64,000 nucleotides of DNA from Mycobacterium paragordonae (GCF_003614435.1 NZ_CP025546.1:4402001-4466000); one strand, 5' to 3'; positions 23,323-32,563 are shown, numbered from the stretch's first letter. The notes: generated from the sequence alone by a model not told the origin. Numbers and translations: made by a program.

Positions 23323-25902
23323 TCAATCGACAGCCGACTGCGCCAGCCACTTCGCGAGATACGTTGCTGTACGGCTGTTTTCGGCGCTTGCCACCTTTCG
23401 TGGCGGGCCCGCCGCAATCACCTTGCCGCCATTGCTGCCGGCGCCCGGACCAAGGTCGACCACCCAGTCGGCGCCGGCGACCATGCGCATGTCGTGTTCT
23501 GCCACGACAACGGTGTTGCCCGCGTCGACCAGGCGATGCAGCTGCTCATCGAGCCGGTCCACGTCCGCGGGATGCAACCCGGTGGTCGGTTCGTCGAGAA
23601 CGTAGAGGGTATGCCCGCGCCGGGGTCGTTGCAGTTCGGAGGCGAGCTTGATCCGCTGCGCCTCACCGCCCGACAGTTCGGTCGCGGGTTGTCCAAGACG
23701 GAGATAACCCAGTCCCACCTCCCGCAGCGTGGTCAGACTGCGCACAGCGCTGGCGACGTCGGCAAGAAACTCGAAGGCCTCATCGACCGTCATCGCGAGC
23801 ACATCGGCGATCGTCCTGTCCCGATAGCGCACCTTCAGCGTCTCGTCGGAGTACCGCGCACCCCGGCACGCCGGACAGGTGCCGTATGTGCCTGGCAGGA
23901 ACAACAATTCGACCGCTACGAACCCCTCCCCCTGACACGTGGAACAGCGACCGTCGGCCACGTTGAACGAAAACCTGCCCGCGGTCCAACCGCGTCGACG
24001 CGCCTGGGAGGTCGCGGCGAACTCGCGGCGCACGGCATCGAACAACCCGGTGTAGGTCGCCAACGTCGAGCGCGGCGTGCGCCCGATCGGGCGCTGGTCG
24101 ACCATTACCAACCGGTCGATCTCCTCGACACCGTCGGCCTGGACACCCACACTCGCGTCGCGATCAAGGTCGATGATCCCGCCGTCGGCTTCGTCGTCGT
24201 CGGATTCGGCGGGCTCCGCCGCGCGTGCCGCTCCGAGATGACTGTTCACGACGTCGCCGAGGACCTTGACGACGAGCGTCGATTTGCCGGAACCGGACAC
24301 TCCGGTGACGGCGGTATACAGACCCAACGGCAGATCGACGTCGAGGTCTCTCAAATTATGGAAGGAGATCCCGCGAAGTCGCAATTGTCCTGACTGAGTG
24401 CGGGGCTCACGCGGCGCCCGCCCAGGGCCGCCGAAAAGGTATCTGCGAGTGACCGATTCGTCGACCTCCGCGAGACCCGCTACCGGACCGCTGTAGAGGA
24501 GCTGTCCGCCAAGCTCGCCGGCGCCGGGTCCGACGTCGACGATCCAGTCGGCACGGCGGACCACGTCCATGTCGTGCTCGACCACGAACAACGAATTGCC
24601 CGCGCGCCGTAGCCGATCGAGTACATCGAGCAGTGGTTCGGCGTCGGCGGGATGCAGACCGGCGGACGGTTCGTCGAGCACATAGAGCACGCCGAACAGG
24701 CCGGCACGCAGTTGGGTCGCCAGCCGCAATCGCTGCAATTCACCGGGCGAGACCGTCGGAGTGCGGCGACTGAGCGTGAGGTAGCCGAGGCCCAGATCGA
24801 TGAGTATCTGAAGGCGTGCGACCAGGTCGGCGGCAATCATGGTCGCCACTTCCGTGAGCTCGCCGGATTCCGTCGACTCGTACGCGGCGGCGGCATCGCT
24901 CCGAGATGCCGTCGGACGCAGCGTCTCTGTCAAATCGGTCAACGGCATCGCCGCGTAGTCGGCGATGGTGCGCCCGGCGAATGTCACCGCGAGTGCTTCG
25001 GGCCTGAGCCCGGATCCGTCGCACACCGGGCAGTCGACGCTGTCGACGAACTGCAGCACACGGCGACGCATCTTCGCGCTGTGCGAGTTGGCCAACGTGT
25101 GCCGAACATGACGCTCGGCGCTGGAGAACGTGCCGTTGTAGTAATAATCGGCCTGCACGGGATGCTGCGTCGGATCGATCTCGACTGTTGGCTGCTCATC
25201 TGTGAACAGGATCCAATTGCGTTGCCGCTTAGGGAGTTTCCGCCACGGCTTGTCGATGTCGTAGCCCAGCGTAATCAGGATGTCGCGCAGGTTCTGCCCC
25301 TGCCAGGCCCCTGGCCACGCTGCGACAGCTCCCTCCCGAATGGTCAGCGACGGGTCCGGCACCAGTGTCTCTTCGGTCACCCGGTGGACTCGCCCCAGCC
25401 CGTGACATTCCGGGCACGCCCCGACCGCGGTGTTAGGGGAGAAGGCGTCGGAGTCCAGTCGTTCCTTGGCTCCCCGCGGATAGGTTCCGGCGCGGGAGAA
25501 CAACATCCTCAGCAGATTCGACAAGGTGGTGACCGTGCCGACCGTCGACCGCGACGTCGCCGAGCCACGACGCTGCTGTAACGCGACTGCAGGCGGCAGC
25601 CCGGTGATGTCATCCACCTTTGGCGCGCCGGTTGGCAAGAGTAGGCGACGGGCGTACGGAGCGACCGATTCGAAGTAGCGGCGTTGGGCCTCGGCATAGA
25701 TGGTCCCGAACGCCAACGACGACTTTCCGGATCCGGAGATGCCGGTGAACGCGACCAAGGCGTCGCGAGGGGCGACGACGTCGATTCCCCGCAGATTGTG
25801 AACCCGCGTCCCGTAAACACGCACGCAAGGGTCTACGTCATCCGTGCTTCGGTAAGTCGTATCAGTCATCGTGTCTGTCATCGCGCTCAGACGAGTACCC
25901 AT
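23323..25902 (-). CDS. UvrA-like ABC ATPase (class II / drug-resistance type)
   Basis: An 859-aa protein, about 100 residues shorter than canonical UvrA. It has two ABC modules with Walker A loops GISGSGKSS (near residue 55) and GVSGSGKST. Zinc-binding pairs lie at CPECHGLG / CPVCDGSG and CSTC / CPAC. The signature of module 2 is intact (LSGGEAQR), but module 1 reads VSPGELQR. Both D-loop/Walker B segments (YVLDEPSAGLHP, YVLDEPTTGLHP) are present. Members of this UvrA2/DrrC-like group bind DNA and are linked to tolerance of DNA-intercalating drugs rather than to UvrBC repair; the substrate here is unknown. The start is uncertain: ATGs at 25902, 25881 and 25869 all lack a strong ribosome-binding site. 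Confidence 0.88.
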   Translation of the reverse strand: MGTRLSAMTDTMTDTTYRSTDDVDPCVRVYGTRVHNLRGIDVVAPRDALVAFTGISGSGKSSLAFGTIYAEAQRRYFESVAPYARRLLLPTGAPKVDDITGLPPAVALQQRRGSATSRSTVGTVTTLSNLLRMLFSRAGTYPRGAKERLDSDAFSPNTAVGACPECHGLGRVHRVTEETLVPDPSLTIREGAVAAWPGAWQGQNLRDILITLGYDIDKPWRKLPKRQRNWILFTDEQPTVEIDPTQHPVQADYYYNGTFSSAERHVRHTLANSHSAKMRRRVLQFVDSVDCPVCDGSGLRPEALAVTFAGRTIADYAAMPLTDLTETLRPTASRSDAAAAYESTESGELTEVATMIAADLVARLQILIDLGLGYLTLSRRTPTVSPGELQRLRLATQLRAGLFGVLYVLDEPSAGLHPADAEPLLDVLDRLRRAGNSLFVVEHDMDVVRRADWIVDVGPGAGELGGQLLYSGPVAGLAEVDESVTRRYLFGGPGRAPREPRTQSGQLRLRGISFHNLRDLDVDLPLGLYTAVTGVSGSGKSTLVVKVLGDVVNSHLGAARAAEPAESDDDEADGGIIDLDRDASVGVQADGVEEIDRLVMVDQRPIGRTPRSTLATYTGLFDAVRREFAATSQARRRGWTAGRFSFNVADGRCSTCQGEGFVAVELLFLPGTYGTCPACRGARYSDETLKVRYRDRTIADVLAMTVDEAFEFLADVASAVRSLTTLREVGLGYLRLGQPATELSGGEAQRIKLASELQRPRRGHTLYVLDEPTTGLHPADVDRLDEQLHRLVDAGNTVVVAEHDMRMVAGADWVVDLGPGAGSNGGKVIAAGPPRKVASAENSRTATYLAKWLAQSAVD

Positions 25903-26153
25903 GCTGAGGGACTAGGAACACTCTTTGTAGAAGCAGCTGACGCCTGGTCGGGGGGCAGTGGGGGTACTGACGGTGGCAATGGAATCGGCTTGCATGCGGA
26001 ACCCGGGCTGGCGCGAGGCATAGGACGCGGCCGCTTGCTTGTCGGTCAGCGACAGCGGGCAGCAGGCCGATTGTCGGAAACGGGCAACCCGTTGAGTCGC
26101 ATTCGCAGCCAACCTGGAGTTGTCTAGCCAGTTTGGAACCGCGGAGGTGTGGA

Positions 26154-27434
26154 GTGAGTGGTTTCGGGAGCATCGACGGCGGGCCGCGCTCAGCGGTCGT
26201 CGTGGGTGCGGGCATCGTCGGGTTGTCGACGGCCTGGTTCTTGCAAGAACGCGGGGTTGAGGTCACGGTGGCGGACCGTATCGGCGTGGCGGCCGGCGCG
26301 TCGTGGGGCAACGCCGGATGGATCGCGCCGGGATTGACCATCCCGCTGAACTCGTCTGCCACGCTGCGCTCCGGGCTGCGTGCTCTGTTCGATCCGGCAT
26401 CTCCGCTGAGCATCCCGCTGACCCCAAACCCTGCCTTGGCTGGCTTCTTGACCCAATTTGCCGCCAATTGTCGGCGGTCGAGCTGGAATCGAGCGGTGCG
26501 GGCCATCGCACCGCTCAACGAGGAATGCATTGAAGCGTTCGATGTACTGGTAGGCAATGGTGTCGACGTACCAGTGACGGATGCGCCTATCACAGCGCTG
26601 TTCCGCACCGCCAAAGATGCCGAAGTCATGATGGGAGAGCTTGACCAACTCGAAAAGTCCGGCCAGGCAACGTATATCACCCAGTTGGTGGGTGAGGCGT
26701 TGCGGGAACAAGTACCGCTGGCATCGCCCTTCATCACCGCTGGGCTGAATATCAACGGTCAGCGCTTCGTCGACCCCGGCCGCTTTGTGCACACGTTGGG
26801 CAGTGCGGTCGAGGAGCGTGGAGCGACGATCCGCAGGCTGGACGTCCGACGCGTGGTCGGTTCCGGCGGCGGCGTCTCGGTGTACCCCCGCACCGGGACG
26901 CCGCTGACCGTCGACGCCGCAGTCATCGCCACGGGAGCATGGCTACCGCGGCTGACCAAGGGCCACATACGTGTGCCTGTGCAGGCCGGCAGAGGTTACT
27001 CGTTCACCGTGCCGGTAAACCGCCCGGTCCCCGGCCCTTTTTATCTGCCGCACGCGCGGGTGGCGTTCACGCCGTACCACGGCGCGTTGCGAGTGTCGGG
27101 AACCATGGAGTTGCGCGACCCCGATGAGCCTGTGCGACCAGAGCGAGTCGACGCCATTGTCGCCTCAGCCGGCCCATCACTGGAGGGCGTGCGGTGGGGC
27201 GAACGAAGCGACATTTGGGTTGGTCCGCGCCCGGTAACCCCCGACGGCCGCCCGCTGATTGGGCAGATATCGCGCGGCATCTATGTGGCCGGTGGACATG
27301 GCATGTGGGGACTGACGCACGGCCCGGTGACCGGTCGATTGCTGGCCGAGTACATCACCACCGGCAAGCAACCCGAAAGCCTGCGCGCATTCGACCCGCT
27401 GCGACGAACAGGTGGTCCAGCGGTCGATCGGTAG
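26154..27434 (+). CDS. FAD-dependent oxidoreductase, D-amino-acid dehydrogenase (DadA) type
   Basis: A 426-aa protein. GTG at 26154 is preferred because GGAGG lies exactly 6 bases upstream. The FAD-binding Rossmann motif VVVGAGIVGLSTAWFLQERG is at residues 14-33, followed by GASWGNAGWI, which is typical of DadA-like DAO proteins. The C-terminus has the second FAD contact region (GPRPVTPDGRPLIG, YVAGGHGMWGLTHGP). Such enzymes deaminate D-amino acids or related secondary amines and pass electrons to a quinone or oxygen. The substrate cannot be read from sequence. The gene is divergent from the uvrA-like gene across about 250 bases. Confidence 0.88.
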   Translation: MSGFGSIDGGPRSAVVVGAGIVGLSTAWFLQERGVEVTVADRIGVAAGASWGNAGWIAPGLTIPLNSSATLRSGLRALFDPASPLSIPLTPNPALAGFLTQFAANCRRSSWNRAVRAIAPLNEECIEAFDVLVGNGVDVPVTDAPITALFRTAKDAEVMMGELDQLEKSGQATYITQLVGEALREQVPLASPFITAGLNINGQRFVDPGRFVHTLGSAVEERGATIRRLDVRRVVGSGGGVSVYPRTGTPLTVDAAVIATGAWLPRLTKGHIRVPVQAGRGYSFTVPVNRPVPGPFYLPHARVAFTPYHGALRVSGTMELRDPDEPVRPERVDAIVASAGPSLEGVRWGERSDIWVGPRPVTPDGRPLIGQISRGIYVAGGHGMWGLTHGPVTGRLLAEYITTGKQPESLRAFDPLRRTGGPAVDR

Positions 27435-27561
27435 CCAGGTCCTGCAGGATCACCACGGAATGTTCACCGCGCCAACAGGATAACGTTTTACCAGGGGCGA
27501 CGCTGATGTTACAACTCGTCCCTGCGTAAATCTTTTGAACCCACGAAAGGATTCCATCGAA

Positions 27562-28077
27562 ATGACTGGCAACGAACGAGTTTGGATGACGAGAAAGGCC
27601 TATATCGGCCTGCATATGCGGCTTGCGGCCCTGCGGGCAGGAGCTGACAGCGAAGTATCCACCGGGGAAAATGCCAGCGACATCATCGCGGCTGAGCATC
27701 AGGCTCGCCATGCACGCATCAGCCGTATTCACGACCTGATAGCCAACGCAATCGTCGGTGAGGATCCGCCAGATGACGGGCTGGCCGAACCCGGCATGGT
27801 GTTGACGGTCCGCTACGACGACACCGCTGAGACGGAGACGTTTCTGCTGGGTGTCCGCGGCGTCGAAGATGCTGACATCGAGGTGTTTTCGCCGCAGTCG
27901 CCGCTTGGCAGAGCGATCGTCGGAGCTCGCCCGGGTGACCGGCGATCGTATTACAACCCCGACGGTGTCAAGCTGTCCGTCACGTTGCTCGATGCGGCGC
28001 CCTACGGGACCTATGCATCGACAAGCAAACCCGACCAACCGGTTTCAGCCCGAGAGTCCGGGTCAGCCGCAGCGTGA
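27562..28077 (+). CDS. GreA/GreB-family elongation-factor-like protein
   Basis: A 171-aa protein starting at MTGNERVWMT, with GAAAGGA 10 bases upstream. Residues 20-80 form a helical region (with ARHARISRIHDLIANA) and residues 90-150 the FKBP-like C-terminal domain of Gre factors (GMVLTVRYDD..., SPQSPLGRAIVGARPGDRRSY). GreA-type proteins bind RNA polymerase and stimulate cleavage of backtracked transcripts through two acidic residues at the coiled-coil tip. Here the N-terminal coiled coil is short and the acidic tip is not obvious. It may therefore be a Gre-like regulator rather than a cleavage factor. It is distinct from the housekeeping greA. Confidence 0.75.
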   Translation: MTGNERVWMTRKAYIGLHMRLAALRAGADSEVSTGENASDIIAAEHQARHARISRIHDLIANAIVGEDPPDDGLAEPGMVLTVRYDDTAETETFLLGVRGVEDADIEVFSPQSPLGRAIVGARPGDRRSYYNPDGVKLSVTLLDAAPYGTYASTSKPDQPVSARESGSAAA

Positions 28078-28157
28078 TCACTCGCATACGCGCGCGCATT
28101 ACCAGTACACGTCTTCCCAGGCGTCGGCCAACAACGGACAGAGGAGGAGATGGCTAC

Positions 28158-28340
28158 ATGTCAACAATCACTGAGAAGCCCGCCACCACAGGCATTAGCC
28201 CGCTGACCGGGCCGCGCCGCGCAGGCGGCGACAGCCACGAGGATCTATCGTTCCGGCTGCGTGCCCTCCAGCGGTGGGAATCCGAGGGAGGTGCAGTGCA
28301 TTCGGTTGACGAGATCTCGGCCGGCGGGTACCTGGGGTAG
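28158..28340 (+). CDS. Small hypothetical protein
   Basis: A 60-codon frame with an excellent ribosome-binding site (GAGGAGGAG, 8 bases before the ATG). It encodes a hydrophilic protein with LSFRLRALQRWESEGG in the middle and a YLG end. There is no signal peptide or membrane segment. It follows the Gre-like gene by 80 bases on the same strand, so it may be co-transcribed. I recognise no family. The ribosome-binding site and codon pattern are the only support. Confidence 0.45.
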   Translation: MSTITEKPATTGISPLTGPRRAGGDSHEDLSFRLRALQRWESEGGAVHSVDEISAGGYLG

Positions 28341-28478
28341 CGGCGGGCAGGAGGCTGACCGTCGCCTCCAGTCCTGACAGCGGGCGACGCGACATCCCCA
28401 TCTCGGCCACCTTACGCAGGGTGGCGATCGGGGACACCTCGGTGATCCCGTAGGCCTGGAACGAAGCCGTGGGCAGCC
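28330..28478 (-). pseudogene. Possible remnant of an AMP-forming acyl-CoA ligase
   Basis: The minus frame reads LPTASFQAYGITEVSPIATL and on to SRRPLSGLEATVSLL, with no start codon context and no continuation. It resembles the YGxTE...RPLPGxEV stretch of AMP-forming ligases. It begins directly after the stop of the membrane-protein gene and runs out into the small ORF on the other strand. About 45 residues are readable, which is too little to be sure. Confidence 0.22.
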
Positions 28479-29519
28479 CTACTGCCGCACGCTGTCTTCC
28501 AGGTGCGACGTCAACCCGAACTTCTCAGCGAGCGCCAGCCAGTCACCGCCGGAGACCACATGAGCAGAGCGTTCATTTTGCCTGGGCGCGTTTCCTCGCC
28601 ACGTGAATCTGAATCGCGACCCGACGAGGTCGAGACACCCGATGGTCAGCGGCTGCACACCAGGAAGGCGCAGGACGAGGCCGGTGATCGCAGGGTAGTT
28701 ATAGGTGCTTCCGTCGCCGCTCGTGACACTGTCGGGCTGGAAGACCGCCGGTGTCGCGGTGACCTGCGCACGCGACGCCGAGGCGGTGACCGCACCGCTG
28801 TCCGGGTCGATCAGCCGGATCGCATCATCGTCCATGTCAACGATCAGGCTCGGCCGCGAAAGCGACTGCTGATGGCGCAGGTGTTCACGGAAGGCAAACG
28901 ACCCGAACTGCTCGGCCAGATACGGGTTGGGAAATAGCAAGCAGCGAGTCGGTTCCGCCAGTGCGGGACCGCGTACCTCCGCTCCCCCGAGGCTGCTGGC
29001 TATGGCGAGAAGCTCATCGAACTCTGACGACCACAACCACGCGTCGACGGCCGCAACTGGCTGGGCGTCCAGCCGTGTCGACGGACTGATCCGACGATCT
29101 CGTCCGCCGAGAACAAACCGGTGTGAACCTGATTCCAGGTGAAGCGCCACACCCATCGCCGCCCAAGGGCCCAGCTTTGCGTCAACGAATGAAAAGACCC
29201 TGGCCGGAACGTGATTGACGGTCAGGCCATCGCTCGTGACGTCCAGGAGAATTTTTTGGCGCGAACGCCACCACACATAGGCCAACCAAATCAGCGGAAC
29301 CACCACGGCTAGGGCGATCACCGCACCCAAGCCCCACTGCATCCACGGTCTCAACGACCTGACCATGGTCAACGCAAAGACCGCCGCCGCCACCGCGGTG
29401 TATACGACGTAAAAGACTCCCTTTCTCTTTCCGGTGACGAACTCGTTCATTCGGGAAGAGACGGGCGGGGAGAATGCCACGAACTGGCGCGACACCGCCG
29501 ATCGGTCGTTGACGCTCAT
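28479..29519 (-). CDS. Two-TM membrane protein of unknown function
   Basis: About 346 aa from MSVNDRSAVS (29519). ATG at 29450 (MNEFVTGKRKG) and at 29561 are alternatives; none has a strong ribosome-binding site. Two adjacent membrane helices occur near residues 35-55 (VFYVVYTAVAAAVFALTMV) and 60-82 (WGLGAVIALAVVVPLIWLAYVWW). A large soluble C-terminal domain follows with no cysteines in pairs or recognisable catalytic motif. It probably tethers a PH-like or beta-rich domain to the membrane, but I do not recognise the family. Its neighbours are unrelated fragments. Confidence 0.65.
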   Translation of the reverse strand: MSVNDRSAVSRQFVAFSPPVSSRMNEFVTGKRKGVFYVVYTAVAAAVFALTMVRSLRPWMQWGLGAVIALAVVVPLIWLAYVWWRSRQKILLDVTSDGLTVNHVPARVFSFVDAKLGPWAAMGVALHLESGSHRFVLGGRDRRISPSTRLDAQPVAAVDAWLWSSEFDELLAIASSLGGAEVRGPALAEPTRCLLFPNPYLAEQFGSFAFREHLRHQQSLSRPSLIVDMDDDAIRLIDPDSGAVTASASRAQVTATPAVFQPDSVTSGDGSTYNYPAITGLVLRLPGVQPLTIGCLDLVGSRFRFTWRGNAPRQNERSAHVVSGGDWLALAEKFGLTSHLEDSVRQ

Positions 29520-29640
29520 GCTCAGAAGTATCCGGCGCCGCGCGGCTACCGAGCCCAACATTCGGGTCCCGCGGTGGCCTGGAACACGCGACGTACAGCT
29601 GGGCGACGAACCCGAGCGGCCGAGGCATCGTCTGGCTAAC

Positions 29641-29793
29641 TACTGGCGCAAGGTGGTCAAGGGCGGCTCGTTCCTGTGCGCTGATAGCTACTGCCGGCCT
29701 TACCGACCGGCCGGCCGCAGACCGCAACCTATCGATACCGGCATGAGCCACATCGGCTTTCGCTGTATCGTGCGCCCACCATCGGCTGCGTGA
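29641..29793 (+). pseudogene. 3' fragment of a formylglycine-generating enzyme (FGE) gene
   Basis: The frame reads KVVKGGSFLCADSYCRPYRP, then RRPQPIDTGMSHIGFRCIV and a stop. This is the C-terminal end of formylglycine-generating enzyme (sulfatase-modifying factor; Rv0712 in M. tuberculosis), including both active-site cysteines. No matching N-terminal four-fifths lies upstream, where the minus-strand membrane-protein gene begins. No sulfatase gene is nearby. It is a 5'-truncated remnant that cannot fold on its own. Confidence 0.8.
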
Positions 29794-29809
29794 GCGAAGC
29801 GCCTACTCA

Positions 29810-32044
29810 TCAGCCCGCAGGGGCAATGTCGACCGGGATGCCGTTGAGCACAGCGGTGCCTGATAGCGGGTCAAGATGAGTGCCGTCGTTGAGTTGGTTG
29901 ACGTTGACACCGGGCTGGCTTGCCGCGAGCTTCTGTCCCGTGCCGCCGCGATCGTGTCCCCACCCATGCGGCAGCGAGACGACGCCCCGCCGCATGGCAT
30001 CGGTCACCTCGACCGGAGCAATGAGTTCACCGCCCGGGCCCTTGATCACCGCAATATCGCTGAGCCCGAGGTCGGCGGCGTCGTCCGGATGGATCCGCAG
30101 GGTGCAGCGGTTGGTGCCGCCTGACAGCGCCGGCACGTTATGCATCCAGCTGTTGTTGGAGCGCAGATGGCGCCGGCCGATCAGCATGAACGGGCCTTCG
30201 CGGAGGCCGACCGATTCGCGCAGCCGCGCCACGTCGGCGATCAGCGGCTCGGGCGCGAGTTCGATTCGCGCCGTTTGGGTTCGGAGTACCTCGGGAAGCC
30301 GTGGTTGCAACGGACCTAAGTCGATGCCGTGCGGCGCGGCCTTGAGCCGTTCCAGAGTGAGCCCGTCGGGGTTGGCGCCGAAGGCATCGCCGTAGGGCCC
30401 GAGCCGGAGCATCATGTCCAGGCGTCGTTCGTAGCCGGGGCCGGGGGCAAGCATCGCGGTCAATTCGTCGACCGCGCGCCCGGCGACGGGTGAGTCCGCG
30501 TCGGCGACCTCCTTGGTCAACGTCATCGCAATCACCTGATCGTCCACCAACGCGACGTCGCCGTCCGGTGCCAGGCCATAGAGAATCAGTGCGATGCGCG
30601 ACAGGATCTCCGGCTCGTCGGGCCGTGCGTCCAGCGGCAGAGCTGGCGGTGAGTAGCGCACGTTGTTGTGCACCGCAAGGTTGTTGAGCGCGAAGTCGAA
30701 GTGGGCGCTCTGCGCCGGCGGGGGCGGCGGCAGGATCACGTCGGCGTGACGGGTGGTCTCGTTGAGGTAGGGGTCGATGCTGAGCATGAAATCAACGCTG
30801 TCGAGCGCGCGGTCGAGCCGATCGCCGTCCGGCGCCGACAACACGGGGTTTCCGGCGATCGTGATCATCGCCTTGATCTGACCCTCCCCCGCGGTGTCGA
30901 TCTCCTCCGCGAGCGCGGCGGCGGGAAGCTCCGACATCACCTCGGGGTGGCCCGAGACACGGCTGTGCCAACGCCCGATTCGGAACCCTCGGCCCGGCTT
31001 CGGCGGGCGGGGTGTGGGCGCCGTCGCGCCGAGGGGGAACATCGCTCCGCCCGGTCGGTCGAGGTTTCCGGTCAGGATGTTGATTGCGTCTACCAACCAG
31101 CTGGCAATCGCACCGAATTCCACTGTGGAGGTACCCATTCGGCCATACACGGCCGCAGTCGGGGCCGCCGCTATCTCGCGGGCCAGCACGCGAATGTCAT
31201 CAGCGGATATTCCGCAGTGCGAAGCGACCGCCTCCGGCGCGAATTCATCGGACAGTGCGCGGATTTCGTCGACGCCGTTGACGTGCTGCGCGATTCCGCC
31301 GAGGTCTTCTGCGACAAGGCCCTCTTCGAAAAGCGCGTGCACGATGGCGAACAGCAGTACGGCGTCGGTGCCGGGTCGCGGTGCGAGGTGGCGGTCAGCC
31401 AGTTCGGCCGTCCGCGTGCGGGCGGGATCGATGACGACGAGCTTGCCCCCGCGTTTACGCAGCGCACGCAGCTTACCGGGGAAGTCGGGGGCGGTGGCCA
31501 AACTGCCGTTGGACACCAATGGATTAGCGCCGATGATGACCAGATAGTCGGTGCGATCGAGATCGGGCACCGTGAACGCGACCGGGCTGCCGAACATCAG
31601 GCCGAGCGCGACGTGCTTGGGCATCTGATCGAGCGTGCTCGCGCTGTACACCTGCCGGGTGCCAAGACCGCGAATGACTAACGGCGAGTACAGGCTACCC
31701 GCGACGGTGTGTGCGCTCGGATTACCGAAGTAGACGCCGACGGATGGGCCGCCGTGCTCGCGAATAACCTCACCCAGGCGGTCTGCGACGACCGCGTACG
31801 CCTCCTCCCAGCTGGTTTCGGTCAGCACTCCCTCACGCCGGACGAGGGGCCCGGTCAACCGGTCGGGATCGTTATCGAGCTCGCCGAAGCTCGCGCCCTT
31901 CGGACAGATGAAACCCGCACTGAACACGTCATCACGGTCGCCGCGAGCACCGACCACCCTGCCGTCGACGATGGTCAATGTAAGGCCGCAGGTCGCCTCG
32001 CACAGCGGGCAGATCCGCAACGCTGTCCCGGTTTCTGCTGTCAT
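29810..32044 (-). CDS. Molybdopterin oxidoreductase (formate-dehydrogenase-like)
   Basis: A 744-aa protein from MTAETGTALR, with AAGGA 6-7 bases upstream; the longer frame to 32179 has no such site. The N-terminus binds a [4Fe-4S] cluster through CPLCEATC and GFICPKG (C-x2-C-x3-C-xn-C). Molybdopterin domains follow (VYFGNPSAHT, LVIIGANPLVSNG, VVIDPARTRTAELADRHL, GRMGTSTVEFG, MITIAGNPVLS), and a C-terminal dinucleotide-binding domain ends the protein (LRIHPDDAADLGL, SLPHGWGHDRGGTG). It belongs to the DMSO-reductase superfamily, as does M. tuberculosis Rv0197, which it resembles. It is cytoplasmic, since there is no Tat signal. The substrate and electron partner are unknown; no partner subunit is encoded nearby. 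Confidence 0.88.
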   Translation of the reverse strand: MTAETGTALRICPLCEATCGLTLTIVDGRVVGARGDRDDVFSAGFICPKGASFGELDNDPDRLTGPLVRREGVLTETSWEEAYAVVADRLGEVIREHGGPSVGVYFGNPSAHTVAGSLYSPLVIRGLGTRQVYSASTLDQMPKHVALGLMFGSPVAFTVPDLDRTDYLVIIGANPLVSNGSLATAPDFPGKLRALRKRGGKLVVIDPARTRTAELADRHLAPRPGTDAVLLFAIVHALFEEGLVAEDLGGIAQHVNGVDEIRALSDEFAPEAVASHCGISADDIRVLAREIAAAPTAAVYGRMGTSTVEFGAIASWLVDAINILTGNLDRPGGAMFPLGATAPTPRPPKPGRGFRIGRWHSRVSGHPEVMSELPAAALAEEIDTAGEGQIKAMITIAGNPVLSAPDGDRLDRALDSVDFMLSIDPYLNETTRHADVILPPPPPAQSAHFDFALNNLAVHNNVRYSPPALPLDARPDEPEILSRIALILYGLAPDGDVALVDDQVIAMTLTKEVADADSPVAGRAVDELTAMLAPGPGYERRLDMMLRLGPYGDAFGANPDGLTLERLKAAPHGIDLGPLQPRLPEVLRTQTARIELAPEPLIADVARLRESVGLREGPFMLIGRRHLRSNNSWMHNVPALSGGTNRCTLRIHPDDAADLGLSDIAVIKGPGGELIAPVEVTDAMRRGVVSLPHGWGHDRGGTGQKLAASQPGVNVNQLNDGTHLDPLSGTAVLNGIPVDIAPAG

Positions 32045-32084
32045 GCCAGTTCCTTCCCAGGTCCGTTTTGGGCACTCTGGTCCT

Positions 32085-32255
32085 TCAATAGCAGCAACGA
32101 ACGCTCCGTTCAGGCACCTCTCGGGACGGGTCGAAGACGATTCCGACGAACACGTCGATGCCCGCCGCGGCCAGTTCATCGAGGCGCTCGGAAACAGTCT
32201 CCTCGTCGCCGTTAATGGCCGCGCCCTCGGGTCCGGCGTAGCCCAGCATTATCCT
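32085..32255 (-). pseudogene. 3' fragment of an F420-type LLM oxidoreductase gene
   Basis: The frame reads MLGYAGPEGAAING, then SERLDELAAAGIDVFVGIVF and DPSREVPERS before the stop. This is the last helix and tail typical of luciferase-like F420-dependent oxidoreductases. The preceding residues in the same frame do not continue the family. The body of the gene is absent, so this is a relic about 40 bases upstream of the molybdopterin oxidoreductase start. Confidence 0.55.
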
Positions 32256-32563
32256 GGCTGTTGTCAATGTGCTCGTCGGGTGGGCGACCTCCTGTGCTCG
32301 GCAGTCGGACACTCGTGCGCGCCACCCATCCAAGAAAAGTACGCAACTTCGCAGCACCTACCGCAGATCGGCCATCCATCGCTCACAGTGTCCGTTTTAT
32401 GCGGTGCTCGAGCTGTGAAAGCACGTACGTAACTGTTAAATCACCTGTACTGCAATCAATTTGAGCTAATTGAAGCTTGCTCCTTGAACCCCTCGCGCAG
32501 CCTTCGTTGCCGCGTATTGGCCGAACAACGCTGCCGAACGGAGAAATGGCAAGTCGGGCCGCC
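32256..32563. other. Non-coding stretch with relic edge
   Basis: I see no supported gene in these 308 bases. The part at 32400-32480 is notably AT-rich for this genome. Short frames here show no ribosome-binding site or family match. Confidence 0.4.

Noticed and set aside
22984..24393. A 469-codon plus-strand frame opposite the UvrA-like gene
   Set aside because: Its composition is antisense to a clear ABC ATPase, and it has no motif of its own.
25912..26112. A 66-codon minus-strand frame ending in VSCFYKECS
   Set aside because: It starts with TTG without a convincing ribosome-binding site and I recognise no family; it remains possible but unsupported.
30668..31681. A 337-codon plus-strand frame opposite the molybdopterin oxidoreductase
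   Set aside because: It is the complement of a conserved enzyme, and no start signal is visible.
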